Of a stretch of 64,000 bases of DNA, positions 24,040-33,498 are shown one piece after another. Each line of letters begins with the position of its first letter. Within the stretch, counting starts at the first letter, position 1. The DNA comes from Streptomyces fodineus. Lineage in GTDB: Bacteria > Actinomycetota > Actinomycetes > Streptomycetales > Streptomycetaceae. The notes under the pieces were generated by a model. The model was given only the letters and a program-made list of their open reading frames with translations. It had not been told where the DNA came from and ran no database searches. A program made the translations under genes and the position numbers. The stretch spans positions 9,424,001 through 9,488,000 of the forward strand of contig NZ_CP017248.1 in NCBI RefSeq assembly GCF_001735805.1, given 5' to 3'.

Positions 24040-25103
24040 GACGAGATCTGCACCTTGCTGTGGTCGCCGAGCACGAGACGGTGGGCGGCAGGCTTGCGGG
24101 GCGCGGGAGTCACCTCGACGTTGCGGCCGATGAGGGAGGCCTCCACCCGCCGGACACCGGTGACCGAGGAGTCGCGCAGCACGATGGAGTACTCGATCTC
24201 GCTGTCCTCGATCCGGCAGTCGCCGGCGATCGAGGTGAAGGGGCCGACGTACGAGTCGGTGATCACGGTGTTCACGCCGACGACCACCGGGCCCACGAGC
24301 CGGCTGCCGGTGACCTTCGCCCCGGGCTCGATCCGCACCCGGCCGATGATCTCGCTGTCGTCGTCGACCGTGCCGCCGATCTCGCGCTCCAGGGTTTCCA
24401 GCACCGAGCGGTTGACCTCGAGCATGTCGGTGACGTTCCCGGTGTCCTTCCAGTACCCGGAGATCGTCGTGGAGCGCACATCGCGTCCGGCGTCGATCAG
24501 CCACTGGATCGCGTCCGTGATCTCCAACTCGCCGCGTCCGGACGGCTTGATGGCGCGTACGGCCTCGTGCACGGCGGGGGAGAACAGGTACACGCCCACC
24601 AGCGCGAGCTCGCTCTTGGGCTGCCGGGGCTTCTCCTCCAGGCCGATCACCTGGCCCGCCGTGTCCAGCTCGGCCACCCCGAACGCGCTCGGGTCCGGCA
24701 CCTTCGTCAACAGGATCTGCGCCGCCGGCCGTTCGGAGCGGAAGGCGTCCACCAGATCCGTGATGCCCCCCACGACGAAGTTGTCGCCGAGGTACATCAC
24801 GAAGTCGTCCTCGCCCAGGAACTCACGGGCGATCAGCACCGCGTGGGCCAGCCCCAGCGGCGCCTCCTGCGGGATGTAGGTGACGTCGAGGCCGAACGCG
24901 GATCCGTCGCCGACCGCCTCCCGGATCTCCTCGGCGGTGTCCCCGACGATGATCCCGACCTGGCCGATGCCCGCCTCGGCGATCGCCTCCAGACCGTAGA
25001 ACAGCACCGGCTTGTTCGCGACAGGTACAAGTTGTTTCGCCGATGTATGCGTTATAGGGCGCAAACGGGTACCAGAGCCACCAGACAACAAAAGTGCCTT
25101 CAT
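24036..25103 (-). CDS. rmlA: Glucose-1-phosphate thymidylyltransferase, long form
   Basis: A 355-residue nucleotidyltransferase. LLLSGGSGTRLRPITHTSAKQL is the nucleotide-binding signature (shown shortened here: GGSGTRLRP), with EAPLGLAHAV and MYLGDNFV carrying the sugar-phosphate site. The C-terminal ~110 residues form hexapeptide repeats, as in the StrD/long RmlA group. It makes dTDP-glucose. The first ~30 codons (25103-25010) are strikingly AT-rich for this genome (CTT TTG TTG TCT and similar), whereas the rest has normal GC-rich codons. First gene of the rml operon; the upstream 190 bases hold the divergent promoter region. Confidence 0.94.
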   Translation of the reverse strand: MKALLLSGGSGTRLRPITHTSAKQLVPVANKPVLFYGLEAIAEAGIGQVGIIVGDTAEEIREAVGDGSAFGLDVTYIPQEAPLGLAHAVLIAREFLGEDDFVMYLGDNFVVGGITDLVDAFRSERPAAQILLTKVPDPSAFGVAELDTAGQVIGLEEKPRQPKSELALVGVYLFSPAVHEAVRAIKPSGRGELEITDAIQWLIDAGRDVRSTTISGYWKDTGNVTDMLEVNRSVLETLEREIGGTVDDDSEIIGRVRIEPGAKVTGSRLVGPVVVGVNTVITDSYVGPFTSIAGDCRIEDSEIEYSIVLRDSSVTGVRRVEASLIGRNVEVTPAPRKPAAHRLVLGDHSKVQISS

Positions 25104-25291
25104 GCATATCACCCTACTTACGGCGGACCGGTCGACGGGGGGATTCCGCACACGGACCGAGCGCCGACGCCATGCCGTCCGGTTCCGGGCGGCATTCGGG
25201 CCCGCCCGCACCGGTCGTCCTACTGGCGGCCGCAAAGGTGAACGCCCTGGCCGGATGCGGTCCCCGCGGTACCGCCGGATAGCGTGGGCAC

Positions 25292-25792
25292 GTGCAGTTC
25301 AACACGCGTGCGAGAAGATGGAGCCGCATGGTCGCGGCCCTGGTCATTGCGTTGCTCGGGGTGAGCATCCTTACCGTGAACATCATCGAGGTGGTTCAGG
25401 GTGACGACCGGATAGCCGAACTGCGCGCACACGGACGCCGGGTCCCCGGCGACGCCTCCGTCCTCGAGGCGTGCTCCACCGGCCGCGGCGCCGAGTGTTC
25501 CCCGAGCGCGGTGTGGCTGAGCTTCCACGACGCCAAGGGGCTGCCGGAGTTCGCCGACGAGGCCCGCCTGGCGCACAGCCTCTACGTACCGAGCGGCCCG
25601 AGGGACGGCGAAGGGCATGTCCGCACCACCGTGGTCTACGACCCCTCCGACCCGGAGGACGCGCAGGCGGCCGGCGTACTGCGCTGGAACGCGTGGGACC
25701 TGATCGAGCACCGGTGGCTCGCCTTCACCATCGGCCTGGTGCTGGCCGGGGCCGGCTCGGCCGCACTCGCCATCGACCGACTGGGCGACTGA
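25292..25792 (+). CDS. DUF3592-like two-helix membrane protein
   Basis: A 166-residue protein with a GTG start. Residues ~14-35 and ~140-160 are transmembrane helices; between them lies an extracytoplasmic domain with VYDPSDPEDAQAAG, the pattern of DUF3592 proteins. Function is unknown. It is divergent from rmlA, with about 190 bases between starts, and is followed by a regulatory-looking region before the next secreted protein gene. Confidence 0.7.
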   Translation: MQFNTRARRWSRMVAALVIALLGVSILTVNIIEVVQGDDRIAELRAHGRRVPGDASVLEACSTGRGAECSPSAVWLSFHDAKGLPEFADEARLAHSLYVPSGPRDGEGHVRTTVVYDPSDPEDAQAAGVLRWNAWDLIEHRWLAFTIGLVLAGAGSAALAIDRLGD

Positions 25793-25806
25793 CCGAGGGG
25801 CGACTG

Positions 25807-25850
25807 TTTCGGTCCGTCCGAAATGGCCGCGACCAGAGGGGCGTTCTGGT
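25807..25850. promoter_or_regulatory. Two adjacent inverted repeats upstream of the secreted propeller gene
   Basis: TTTCGG-5-CCGAAA at 25807-25823 and ACCAGA-7-TCTGGT at 25832-25850. They follow the DUF3592-like gene by 14 bases and precede the start at 25980 by about 130 bases. They could be a terminator for the first gene or operators for the second. Both are perfect but short. Confidence 0.4.
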
Positions 25851-25979
25851 TCATGTGAGCCACAAGGTAAACACCGTGCCATTTTTCCTGTGAACCCTTT
25901 GTGGGTCTGTTGTGGTCACGCCAAGATCCCGTTTGCGTCGGGGGACACCCCCATTTGCCCGGCGCAGGGAGGAGAGGGC

Positions 25980-28655
25980 ATGTTGCCCCCGAGGCACCAG
26001 CGACGGTTCATGACCTGCACCGTCGTAGCCGCCGCGTTCGGGCTGGTAGGCACCCAGTCGTTCGCGGCACAGGCCGACACGAGGCCGCGCCCCTGGCAGG
26101 CGAGCCACCAGGCCGCCGCGGGCCGCCAGCACATCAAGGCGGTGCACGCGGGCCACCGCATGTCCGCCCTCGCCGCGACCGAGGGTGACGACGGCGGCGC
26201 CGACGAGGCGGAGAACTCGGCCGAGTCGACGGCGCAGTTCACCGAGGCGCGCACCGCACCGGGCGTGGTCGCGCCCGGCGCCTACGGGGCGGCCTGGCAG
26301 CAGCTGCAGTCGATGCGGCACACGAGCGGCGGCTGGGACCACGTCACCAAGAAGGCGTACAACGCCGACGACCCCCGCTACCGGGACGTGAACTCCAACT
26401 CCAGTGGTGGCGCGGGCGACGTCACGGGCCGGATCACCGGCATCGCGGCCGACGACCAGGGCTATGTGTACGCGGGCGGCGCCAACGGCGGTGTCTTCCG
26501 CTCCACGACCGGTGGCGGGCACTGGAAGCCGATCTCCGACAAGCTGCCGTCCCTGTCGACGGGCACCCTGGCCCTGGACGCCCAGAAGCGGCTCTGGTAC
26601 GCCACCGGCGAGTCCAACACCGGAGCGACGTCCTTCGTCGGCACGGGCGTGTACGTCCTGAAGGACCCGCGCCACGGCCAGTTCCAGCCCGGCGACCGCG
26701 TGGGCGGCGCCGAGCTGGAGTCCACCGTCATCCACGCGCTGCGCTTCGCCGGCACCACGGTGTGGGCGGCGACCAGCACCGGCGTGTGGTCGCACTCCAC
26801 GACCACCCTGTCCGGCCCCTGGAAGCACGAGTTCGCCCCCAACCCGGAGTATCTGCCGGGTGGTTCGAAGGCGGACGACCCGAGCGCGCCGTACAAGAAC
26901 ATCGCCAACGACGTCGCCGTCGACCCCAAGGACCCCTCCAAGGTGCTCCTCGCGGTCGGTTGGCGCGGCGGCGACTCCTACAACGGCCTGTACGCCAAGC
27001 AGGACGACGGCAGCTGGAAGCCGGTCAGCGGCCTCGGTGACCTGCCCACCAGCAGTGCCGACGTCGGCAACATGACGTTCGCCGCCGCGGCCGACGGCTC
27101 GCGCCTGTACGCCATCGACCAGTCGCCGGCGCAGATGGCCGCCAACCCGGACAGCGGCCTGAAGGGCGTGTACGTCTCGAAGAGCGGCTCGCCGTTCGGG
27201 CCGTGGACGCAGATCGCGGACTACACCAAGCTGAAGGCATCCGGCTCCGCCCTCCAGGGCGCGGGCTACATGCCCGGCATCCAGTCCTGGTACAACCAGT
27301 TCCTCCAGGTCGACCCGGCCAACGCCGACCACCTCTACCTCGGGCTGGAAGAGGTCTTCGAGACCAAGAACGGCGGCCAGAGCTGGACCACGCCCGGCCC
27401 GTACTGGAACTTCCCCTTCCCGTGCTGGAGCAACGACCCGGCCAAGCAGACCGGTGACTGCTCGCCCACCACCCACTCCGACCAGCACGCGGTCGCGATC
27501 GGCAGCTACAAGGGCAAGACCTGGGCGTACGTCGGCAACGACGGCGGCATCTACCGCCGCCCGCTCAACGGCGCCGTCGACTCCGGCGGCCACGCCAAGG
27601 ACTGGCAGTCCCTGAGCGACGGCACCCTCGACACCCTCCAGTACTACTCGGTGGGCGTCGGCAACGACCTCACCAACGGCGGCGTCTCGGTGACCGGCGG
27701 ACTGCAGGACAACGGCCAGTCGATCCTGCGCGGCCACGACAAGGTCATGGGCTCCAACTTCGGCGGCGACGGCGGCGACACCATCGCCGACCCCGCCAAC
27801 GGCTGCAACATCGCCGCCGAGTATGTGTACCTCGACATGTGGGTGACGCAGAACTGCGGTGTCAACGACGGCTCGTGGTCCACGGACCCGTCCAAGGCCA
27901 CCGAGTACGAGGTCGCCCCGCCGGACAAGGACCTGGGCGGCGCGGGTGCCCGCTTCATCGCGCCGATCGCCGCCGACGCCAAGGACACGGGCACCTGGAT
28001 CGCGGGCGGCCGGCACGTGTGGGTGAACACCAAGGGCTTCGCCATCCGCTCCGGCAAGGAGTGGACGAACGCCTACGACCTGGGTGAGGGCCACGTGGCC
28101 ACGGCGGTGGCGTCCTCCGGCGGCACGGTCTACGTCGGCTGGTGCGGCCCCTGCAACAACCAGGGCTTCACCCGCGGTATCGCGGTCGGCGACGCCGACG
28201 GCACCGGCTGGCACCAGCTCAACCTCCCGGTCGACGGCACGGTCCCGAACCGCTACATCTCCGGCTTCGAGATCGACCCGGCCGACGCCCAGCACGTGTA
28301 CGTGGCGATCAACGGCTTCTCCCGCAAGTGGACCGAGGGCCCGGGCGCCGGCGTGGGCCACGTCTTCGAGTCCAAGGACGGCGGCGCGAGCTGGACGGAC
28401 ATCTCCGCCAACCTGCCCGACGTCCCCGCCGACACGGTCAAGCTCCTGCCGAACGGCGGCCTCGCCCTCGGCACCGACCTGGCCACCTTCTACCGTCCCG
28501 CCGGCGCCACCAAGTGGCTGGTCCTGGGGCACAACCTGCCCACCACGGCCGTGATGCAGCTGCGCCTCGGCCCGGACGGCAAGCTGTACGCCGCCACACA
28601 CGGACGCGGCATCCGGTCCTTCGACGTACGGCGCCTCAAGGGCCGTAAGGACTGA
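25980..28655 (+). CDS. Secreted BNR/WD40-like beta-propeller protein (glycoside hydrolase-like)
   Basis: An 891-residue secreted protein. GGAGGAGAGGG precedes the ATG at 25980; a longer frame to 25890 has no site. The signal peptide ends near QSFAAQA. After an acidic linker, repeated motifs such as GGVFRSTTGGGHWKPI, ETKNGGQSWTTPG and ESKDGGASWTDIS are BNR/Asp-box blades spread over two propellers, as in sialidase-like and xyloglucanase-like proteins. No catalytic residues can be named with confidence. It may act on extracellular glycans. It ends at a convergent hairpin shared with the lipoprotein gene at 28736. Confidence 0.8.
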   Translation: MLPPRHQRRFMTCTVVAAAFGLVGTQSFAAQADTRPRPWQASHQAAAGRQHIKAVHAGHRMSALAATEGDDGGADEAENSAESTAQFTEARTAPGVVAPGAYGAAWQQLQSMRHTSGGWDHVTKKAYNADDPRYRDVNSNSSGGAGDVTGRITGIAADDQGYVYAGGANGGVFRSTTGGGHWKPISDKLPSLSTGTLALDAQKRLWYATGESNTGATSFVGTGVYVLKDPRHGQFQPGDRVGGAELESTVIHALRFAGTTVWAATSTGVWSHSTTTLSGPWKHEFAPNPEYLPGGSKADDPSAPYKNIANDVAVDPKDPSKVLLAVGWRGGDSYNGLYAKQDDGSWKPVSGLGDLPTSSADVGNMTFAAAADGSRLYAIDQSPAQMAANPDSGLKGVYVSKSGSPFGPWTQIADYTKLKASGSALQGAGYMPGIQSWYNQFLQVDPANADHLYLGLEEVFETKNGGQSWTTPGPYWNFPFPCWSNDPAKQTGDCSPTTHSDQHAVAIGSYKGKTWAYVGNDGGIYRRPLNGAVDSGGHAKDWQSLSDGTLDTLQYYSVGVGNDLTNGGVSVTGGLQDNGQSILRGHDKVMGSNFGGDGGDTIADPANGCNIAAEYVYLDMWVTQNCGVNDGSWSTDPSKATEYEVAPPDKDLGGAGARFIAPIAADAKDTGTWIAGGRHVWVNTKGFAIRSGKEWTNAYDLGEGHVATAVASSGGTVYVGWCGPCNNQGFTRGIAVGDADGTGWHQLNLPVDGTVPNRYISGFEIDPADAQHVYVAINGFSRKWTEGPGAGVGHVFESKDGGASWTDISANLPDVPADTVKLLPNGGLALGTDLATFYRPAGATKWLVLGHNLPTTAVMQLRLGPDGKLYAATHGRGIRSFDVRRLKGRKD

Positions 28656-28683
28656 TCACGACCCGTACGCCCGTGACGCGACG

Positions 28684-28722
28684 ACGGCCGGTGTGCACCC
28701 ACTCCAGGGGCGCACCGGCCGT
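28684..28722. terminator. Bidirectional hairpin terminator
   Basis: ACGGCCGGTGTGC and GCGCACCGGCCGT pair in 12 of 13 positions around a 13-base loop. It lies between two convergent genes, 28 bases after the plus-strand stop and 13 bases after the minus-strand stop, so it can serve both. Confidence 0.75.
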
Positions 28723-28735
28723 TCGGCGTTCGGGT

Positions 28736-29290
28736 TCACTGCACCGGATACGCCGCCACACTCAGCCGCAGCGTGAAGAGGGGCGCGCTCTGGGACCCCC
28801 AGGTCACGGTCACGGTCCCGGTGCGTGCGGCACGCACGGTGACCCTGGTGACGCCCCTGCTGTCGGTTGCGGACGAGGTCACCAACGCCAGCATCGGATT
28901 GCTGCTGCGCGGCTGTGGCCAAGGGCTCTTGACGCGCGGCTCCAGGACGACGTTCACCGTCGTGCCGGATCGCACGCACAGGTCGTGCACGGTGGCGTCT
29001 TCGAGGCCGTGGGTGACGGTGGTTGAGCCTGCGACGCAGCCCGGTGAGGCGGGGGCCGTTGGGGAGGGTGAGGTCGGGGAGCTTGCCGTACCGCTGCCGC
29101 TACCGCTACCGCTTCCGTTTCCGCTCTGCGACGGCGTCGCGGTGTGCGGGTCGGCCGAAGGGCGCGGCTGTGTGGAGCCCCCTTGCGAGTGGCCGCCGCC
29201 GCTTCCGCAGGCGGTGAGCAGGCAGGCGACGGCCACCAGAGCGGCCCCGAACCACGGCCGGCCGAGCCCCGGCCTGCGTCTACGCTGCAC
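28736..29290 (-). CDS. Small Ser/Gly-rich lipoprotein
   Basis: About 184 residues. AAGGAGG is followed by three consecutive GTG codons; the third (29290) has the best spacing, the second (29293) is also possible. The hydrophobic stretch ending LLTACGSGGG is a clear lipobox, so the cysteine should be lipidated. A GSGSGSG/Ser-Pro linker follows, then a ~100-residue domain with two cysteines (PGCVAGST, HDLCVRSG) that may form a disulfide. No known family was recognised. Surface function unknown. Confidence 0.75.
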   Translation of the reverse strand: MQRRRRPGLGRPWFGAALVAVACLLTACGSGGGHSQGGSTQPRPSADPHTATPSQSGNGSGSGSGSGTASSPTSPSPTAPASPGCVAGSTTVTHGLEDATVHDLCVRSGTTVNVVLEPRVKSPWPQPRSSNPMLALVTSSATDSRGVTRVTVRAARTGTVTVTWGSQSAPLFTLRLSVAAYPVQ

Positions 29291-29426
29291 CACCACTGCC
29301 TCCTTGTGCCACCGCACACCACTGTGACGTCCTGATCCGGTGCTCGGTTCCTTTACCCGCAGATGACCGGCAGATGACCGGTGCGCCCCGGCGAGCCTGC
29401 CGGGACGCACCGAGTGCCGTTCCGGA

Positions 29427-31331
29427 TCAGTGCCGGGTCGGGAGGGGCTTGGCGGTGTGCGGTGCGGCGACGCGCGCCGCGCCGTGGGTGGTGGAGCGTG
29501 TGCTGCCGCCGGTCACGGTGAGCGGGCCGGCGGTGTAGAGGGCCTCGTCGAAGGCTTGCCCGCCCGCCGGGGTCTTGCCGACGGCGAAGGCGGAGACCGC
29601 CTTGCCGCTGATGACGGAGGTGGAGATGTAGTCGCCGACCATGCTGCCCTGCGTGGTGTCGGCGATCTGGGACAGGGACATGGGGCCGGCGACGGTGGCC
29701 GGGGTGCTCCAGGTGCTGCCGCCGTTGGCGGAGGAGATGTAGCCGACCTCCAGCTGGCAGGTGGCGGCGGTGCAGTTGGCGTTCGGGTAGAAGTAGTAGT
29801 AGAGGCCGATCTTCGCCGTCGCGCCGGAGGTGGCGGGGTCGATGCCGATGCCGGGGATGAAGTGGTCGGCGCCGCTGGTGGTGGCGTCGATGGGGACCCG
29901 GGTCACGGCCGACCAGCTGGTGCCGTTGGTGGAGGTGGCGTAGACGATGTCGTTGGCCGGGCAGCCGGAGCGGAAGCGGCAGTCCTGCCAGGCGACGTAG
30001 ATCTTGCCGGATCCGTCGATCTCGGCGGACGGCAGGCCCTCACCGTCGCGCAGGTTGCCGGCCACGCCGTGGCTGGAGACGTTGGCGATCAGCGTGCTGG
30101 AGGACCAGCTGGAGCCGCCGTTGGTGGAGCTGAAGGCGCGTACGGCGCTGCCGTTGGCGGAGTAGGGGACCACGACCGTGCCGCCCGGCTGGACGAGGGG
30201 CTGGCCGCCGAGCCCGGTGGGGTTCCCGGAGGGCGAGACGGGGCTCGACCATGTGGCGCCGCCGTCTGTGGAGCGGCTCATGACGATGCGGTTGCCGGAC
30301 GAGGTGACGTCGACCTCGACGTAGCAGCTGCCGTAGTAAGGGCTGGAGGCCGAGTTGTCGCAGACGATCCATTCCTTGTCGTAGCCCTGGCCGTCGTTGC
30401 CGACGGCGAGGACCGGGTTCTGCCAGCTGGTGCCGTTGGTGGAGCGGCTGACCGTCACGCCCGCCCCGTTGACGTTGGTGTCGATGACCAGCCCGGCGAC
30501 CATCCAGGTGCCGTGCCTGGCGTCGTAGGCCACGGCCGGGTCGGACACGCGGGCCCAGGTGCCGCCCTGGTAGGTGGTGATGCCGGGCAGCATGCCGTGC
30601 TGCCAGGTCGTGCCGCCGTCGGTGGAGGTGTTCCAGCCGATGTCGGAGGAGCCGCCGTCGGTGAACCGGCCGACCTGTGAGGAGGCGACGATCGTGTTGC
30701 CGTACGCGAAGGTGTCGGGTTCGAGTTCGGTGGCGTGCTGGCTGGAGGTGTTGGTGAAGGGGTCGGTGCTGACCTGGGTCAGGCCGGGCGGCGGGGCGGT
30801 CGTGGTGAAGGCGACGTCGTCGTAGAGGGTGTAGGTGGCGTCGCCGGTGTAGTTGTCGTCGTGGCTGACGAGTTTGAGGGTGTAGCTGTGCCCGGCGGTC
30901 ACGGATGACGTGACCTGCTTCCAGCCCTGGCCGTTGGTGCAGGTCTTGGCCAGTGCGGTCGTCGTGGTGCCGGTGGTGGTGTCGGTCAGGGTGGCCGTTG
31001 CCCAGTCGTACGTCACCGTGTCGGGGCAGGTGACGCTGTACCAGAAGGACAGCTGCGTGGCGCCGGCCGGGGCGGTGAAGGTCTGGGCGATCGAGGAGTC
31101 GCCGTTGGTGGGCGAGGTGCCGCCGAGTCGGGCGGCGTAAGTACCGCTGTGTGCACCGGAGTTGACGACGCCGGTGGTGCCGGTGGTGGTCCAGCCGGTC
31201 AGGCTGCCGGATTCGAAGCCGCCGTTGGCGACGTCGGCCAGGGCCGGGTGCGAGGCGAGGAGCAGACCGCCTAACGAGAGCAGAGCGGTGGTGGCGGTCG
31301 CGATCGATCTACGGACAGCAGTGCGCGACAT
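29427..31331 (-). CDS. Secreted sialidase-like BNR-repeat protein with N-terminal carbohydrate-binding module
   Basis: A 634-residue secreted protein. Residues 1-32 are a Sec signal peptide (LASHPALA). Residues ~33-180 are a jelly-roll carbohydrate-binding-like module (NGGFESGSLTGWTTTG start, SHDDNYTGDATYTLYDDV end). From ~190 on, an exo-sialidase-like propeller shows Asp-boxes (STDGGTTWQHG, STDGGATWSSPV, STNGGSSWSSST, SANGGSTWSTPA). Catalytic Arg/Glu/Tyr residues of true sialidases were not mapped. It probably recognises or cleaves external glycoconjugates. A broken copy of its binding module lies just upstream (31414). Confidence 0.82.
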   Translation of the reverse strand: MSRTAVRRSIATATTALLSLGGLLLASHPALADVANGGFESGSLTGWTTTGTTGVVNSGAHSGTYAARLGGTSPTNGDSSIAQTFTAPAGATQLSFWYSVTCPDTVTYDWATATLTDTTTGTTTTALAKTCTNGQGWKQVTSSVTAGHSYTLKLVSHDDNYTGDATYTLYDDVAFTTTAPPPGLTQVSTDPFTNTSSQHATELEPDTFAYGNTIVASSQVGRFTDGGSSDIGWNTSTDGGTTWQHGMLPGITTYQGGTWARVSDPAVAYDARHGTWMVAGLVIDTNVNGAGVTVSRSTNGTSWQNPVLAVGNDGQGYDKEWIVCDNSASSPYYGSCYVEVDVTSSGNRIVMSRSTDGGATWSSPVSPSGNPTGLGGQPLVQPGGTVVVPYSANGSAVRAFSSTNGGSSWSSSTLIANVSSHGVAGNLRDGEGLPSAEIDGSGKIYVAWQDCRFRSGCPANDIVYATSTNGTSWSAVTRVPIDATTSGADHFIPGIGIDPATSGATAKIGLYYYFYPNANCTAATCQLEVGYISSANGGSTWSTPATVAGPMSLSQIADTTQGSMVGDYISTSVISGKAVSAFAVGKTPAGGQAFDEALYTAGPLTVTGGSTRSTTHGAARVAAPHTAKPLPTRH

Positions 31332-31413
31332 GAGGGGACCCCTTGTCGTGGATGGGGGTTCGGGCGGGGGGTCGCCGACATCCGGCCGGCGGCCCCTGGG
31401 ACGACGCGGTGGA

Positions 31414-31551
31414 TCAGGACAGGGTCACGTCGTCGTAGCGGGTGTACGTGGCGTCACCCGTCCGGTCGTCGTCATGGCTGATCAGGGTGAGCGTGTGGCT
31501 GCGCCCGGCCGTGACCGGGGCGGTCTTCCGGATCCAGCCGGAGGACGACAC
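31414..31551 (-). pseudogene. Relic of the carbohydrate-binding module from the neighbouring sialidase-like gene
   Basis: The final ~45 codons before the stop at 31414 read ...SSGWIRKTAPVTAG, SHTLTLISHDDDRTGDATY and TRYDDVTLS, closely matching residues ~140-180 of the downstream protein (QGWKQVTSSVTAG, SYTLKLVSHDDNYTGDATY, TLYDDVAF). Upstream of this the frame has no similarity and no signal peptide. It is best read as the 3' remnant of a duplicated gene. The rest of the 525-base gap 31332-31856 shows nothing else supportable. Confidence 0.65.
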
Positions 31552-31856
31552 ACGGTCTTGGCCATCCCGTGGAGGGGGGGAGGGGCCGTCGCGGCCGCGT
31601 CTGCGTCTGGATCGGGACACGGAACATCCTTTCGGCCAGCCGGAGATCGCCCGGCATGTGGGGAGAAGAAGGACGTTCACGCCGATGGAGCGCGTGTTCG
31701 CAATCCGGGATGGTTGCACTGGACATGTCATGCAACAAGGGAGGCGGAGGCGGTTTCGCGCCACGCAACCGAGAATTTACGCCGCACAGTCAACTCACAG
31801 TAAAACCAGGGGGTTTCCTCTGCATCGCCAAAGGGTTCTCCCTGTATCGCCCACGG

Positions 31857-33314
31857 TCAGGGGCGCGTAGGCGCGGAATCGGCCCCACGGGTCCGGCGAG
31901 GGCGATCCACGCGGGCAGCAGGGGCGAGGGTGAAGCCGATGGCCGCTCCGCCGCCTGGCCGGTTGCGGGCGAAGGCGGTGCCGCCGTGGGCGACGGCGAC
32001 AGCGCGTACGATCGCCAGGCCCAGCCCGGAGCCGGGCAGGCTGCGAGCACTGTCGGCGCGGTAGAAGCGGTCGAAGACACGGGGCAGGTCGGCCTCGGCG
32101 AGGCCCGGCCCGCGATCGCGCACCTCCACGCACGTACCCGCGACCACGACGTCTATCGGTTCCGTTCCCGGGTGGTCGAACTTGGCCGCGTTCTCCATGA
32201 GGTTGGTCAGCGCCCGCTGCACCGCGGCCGGGCGCGCCCGTACGACGGTGTCGTCGGTCTCCACCCGGATCTCCCGGCCGGTGCGCCGCCGGACGAGGAC
32301 CGCGGTGTCCTCGGCCACGGCACCCAGAGTCATCTCCGTGGGCTGCTCGGCGTCCCGGTCTCCGGCGGCCAGCTCGACCAGCTCGTTGACGAGGTTGACC
32401 AGTTCCCTGGTCTCGCTCTTCATGTCCGCGATCAGTTCCGCCCTGGCCTGCGGGGGCAACTGGTCGACACGGTCCAGCAGGGCGACGTTCGTCTGCAGCG
32501 AGGTCAGCGGGGTGCGCAGTTCGTGCCCGGCGTCCTGGACGAGCCGGCGCTGGTCCTCCTCGGACGCGCCGAGCCGGCCCAGCATCCCGTCGAACGCCCG
32601 CCCCAGCCGGCCGACCTCGTCCTGCCCGGCGACGGGGACCGCGGTGTCCAGCCGGCCGGTGCGGGCCACGTCCTCGGCGACCCGGGTCAGCCGGACCAGC
32701 CGCCCCGCGATCCTGCGCGCCAGCCACCAGCCCGCGAGGCCGGCCACGGCGATGACGGCGGCGCTCACCTCGACGGTGCGTTCCTGCAGCTCGTGGAGGA
32801 GGTCCTCGGTGTCGCTGTACTGCTGGGCGACCTGTACGGCGCCCCGGCCGCCGCCGAGTGCGACGGTGGCCACGCGATAGCGGTCCCCGCCGATCTCGGT
32901 CTTGTAGTGGATCGTGTGTCCGGCGGTGGCGTGCGAGGCGGCCGTACGGTCGGCGGCGCGGACCGGGAGCGCCGGATAACCGGATTCCTCGATACGGCCG
33001 GCGGGGCCGAGGATCTGGACATCGGTGCGGATGCGGCGGGCGAGGTCGTCGCGGGGGCCGTCGTGGTCGGGGTCGACGCTGAAGTAGTCCCGAGGGAACA
33101 GACGCTGCCGGTCGACCTGCTGCTGCAGGTCGCCGACGACTCCGCGGAAGACGTCGTCCTCGTCCACGCGCACCATCAGTGCCGCCGCGTGGTAGCTCAG
33201 GAAGCCGCCGAGGAGCGTGGTGGCGGCGGTCACGCAGGCGAAGGAGAGTGCGAACACCGTGCCCAGGCTGCGGCGGGGGTGCAGGATCGCGAGCCGGTCT
33301 CGCGTGTTGTTCAT
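31857..33314 (-). CDS. Sensor histidine kinase without adjacent regulator
   Basis: A 485-residue membrane kinase. Transmembrane helices at ~17-42 and ~185-205 enclose an extracytoplasmic sensor domain; a HAMP segment follows ([16 protein letters not shown]). The H-box is [12 protein letters not shown] with phospho-acceptor His264, then NLMENAAKF (N-box), DRGPGL (G1) and GSGLGLAIV (G2). Organisation resembles MprB-type kinases. GAGGAAG precedes the ATG. The nearest response regulator is beyond a second kinase gene, and nothing next to this gene encodes a regulator, so its partner is unknown. Confidence 0.9.
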   Translation of the reverse strand: MNNTRDRLAILHPRRSLGTVFALSFACVTAATTLLGGFLSYHAAALMVRVDEDDVFRGVVGDLQQQVDRQRLFPRDYFSVDPDHDGPRDDLARRIRTDVQILGPAGRIEESGYPALPVRAADRTAASHATAGHTIHYKTEIGGDRYRVATVALGGGRGAVQVAQQYSDTEDLLHELQERTVEVSAAVIAVAGLAGWWLARRIAGRLVRLTRVAEDVARTGRLDTAVPVAGQDEVGRLGRAFDGMLGRLGASEEDQRRLVQDAGHELRTPLTSLQTNVALLDRVDQLPPQARAELIADMKSETRELVNLVNELVELAAGDRDAEQPTEMTLGAVAEDTAVLVRRRTGREIRVETDDTVVRARPAAVQRALTNLMENAAKFDHPGTEPIDVVVAGTCVEVRDRGPGLAEADLPRVFDRFYRADSARSLPGSGLGLAIVRAVAVAHGGTAFARNRPGGGAAIGFTLAPAARVDRPRRTRGADSAPTRP

Positions 33315-33498
33315 GGTGGTGGCTTCCTCCGGGCTGTCGGCGCCGCCAGTGTGCCCCGCCGACGGGCACTCTGGGCAGTGCGGGAGGAATGTCCGTGCCT
33401 CCCTCTTACTGGCCTCTCACCGGTCCCTGCCCCTGCGCGGCGGCCGGCGTCACACCCCGTGCCGTCCGGGAATCCGCTCCCCTCAGCACATGGACCCC

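Noticed and set aside
25851-28601. A 916-codon minus-strand frame opposite the propeller gene
   Set aside because: Shadow of a GC-rich gene; composition is Val/Gly/Ala/Arg only and there is no domain signal.
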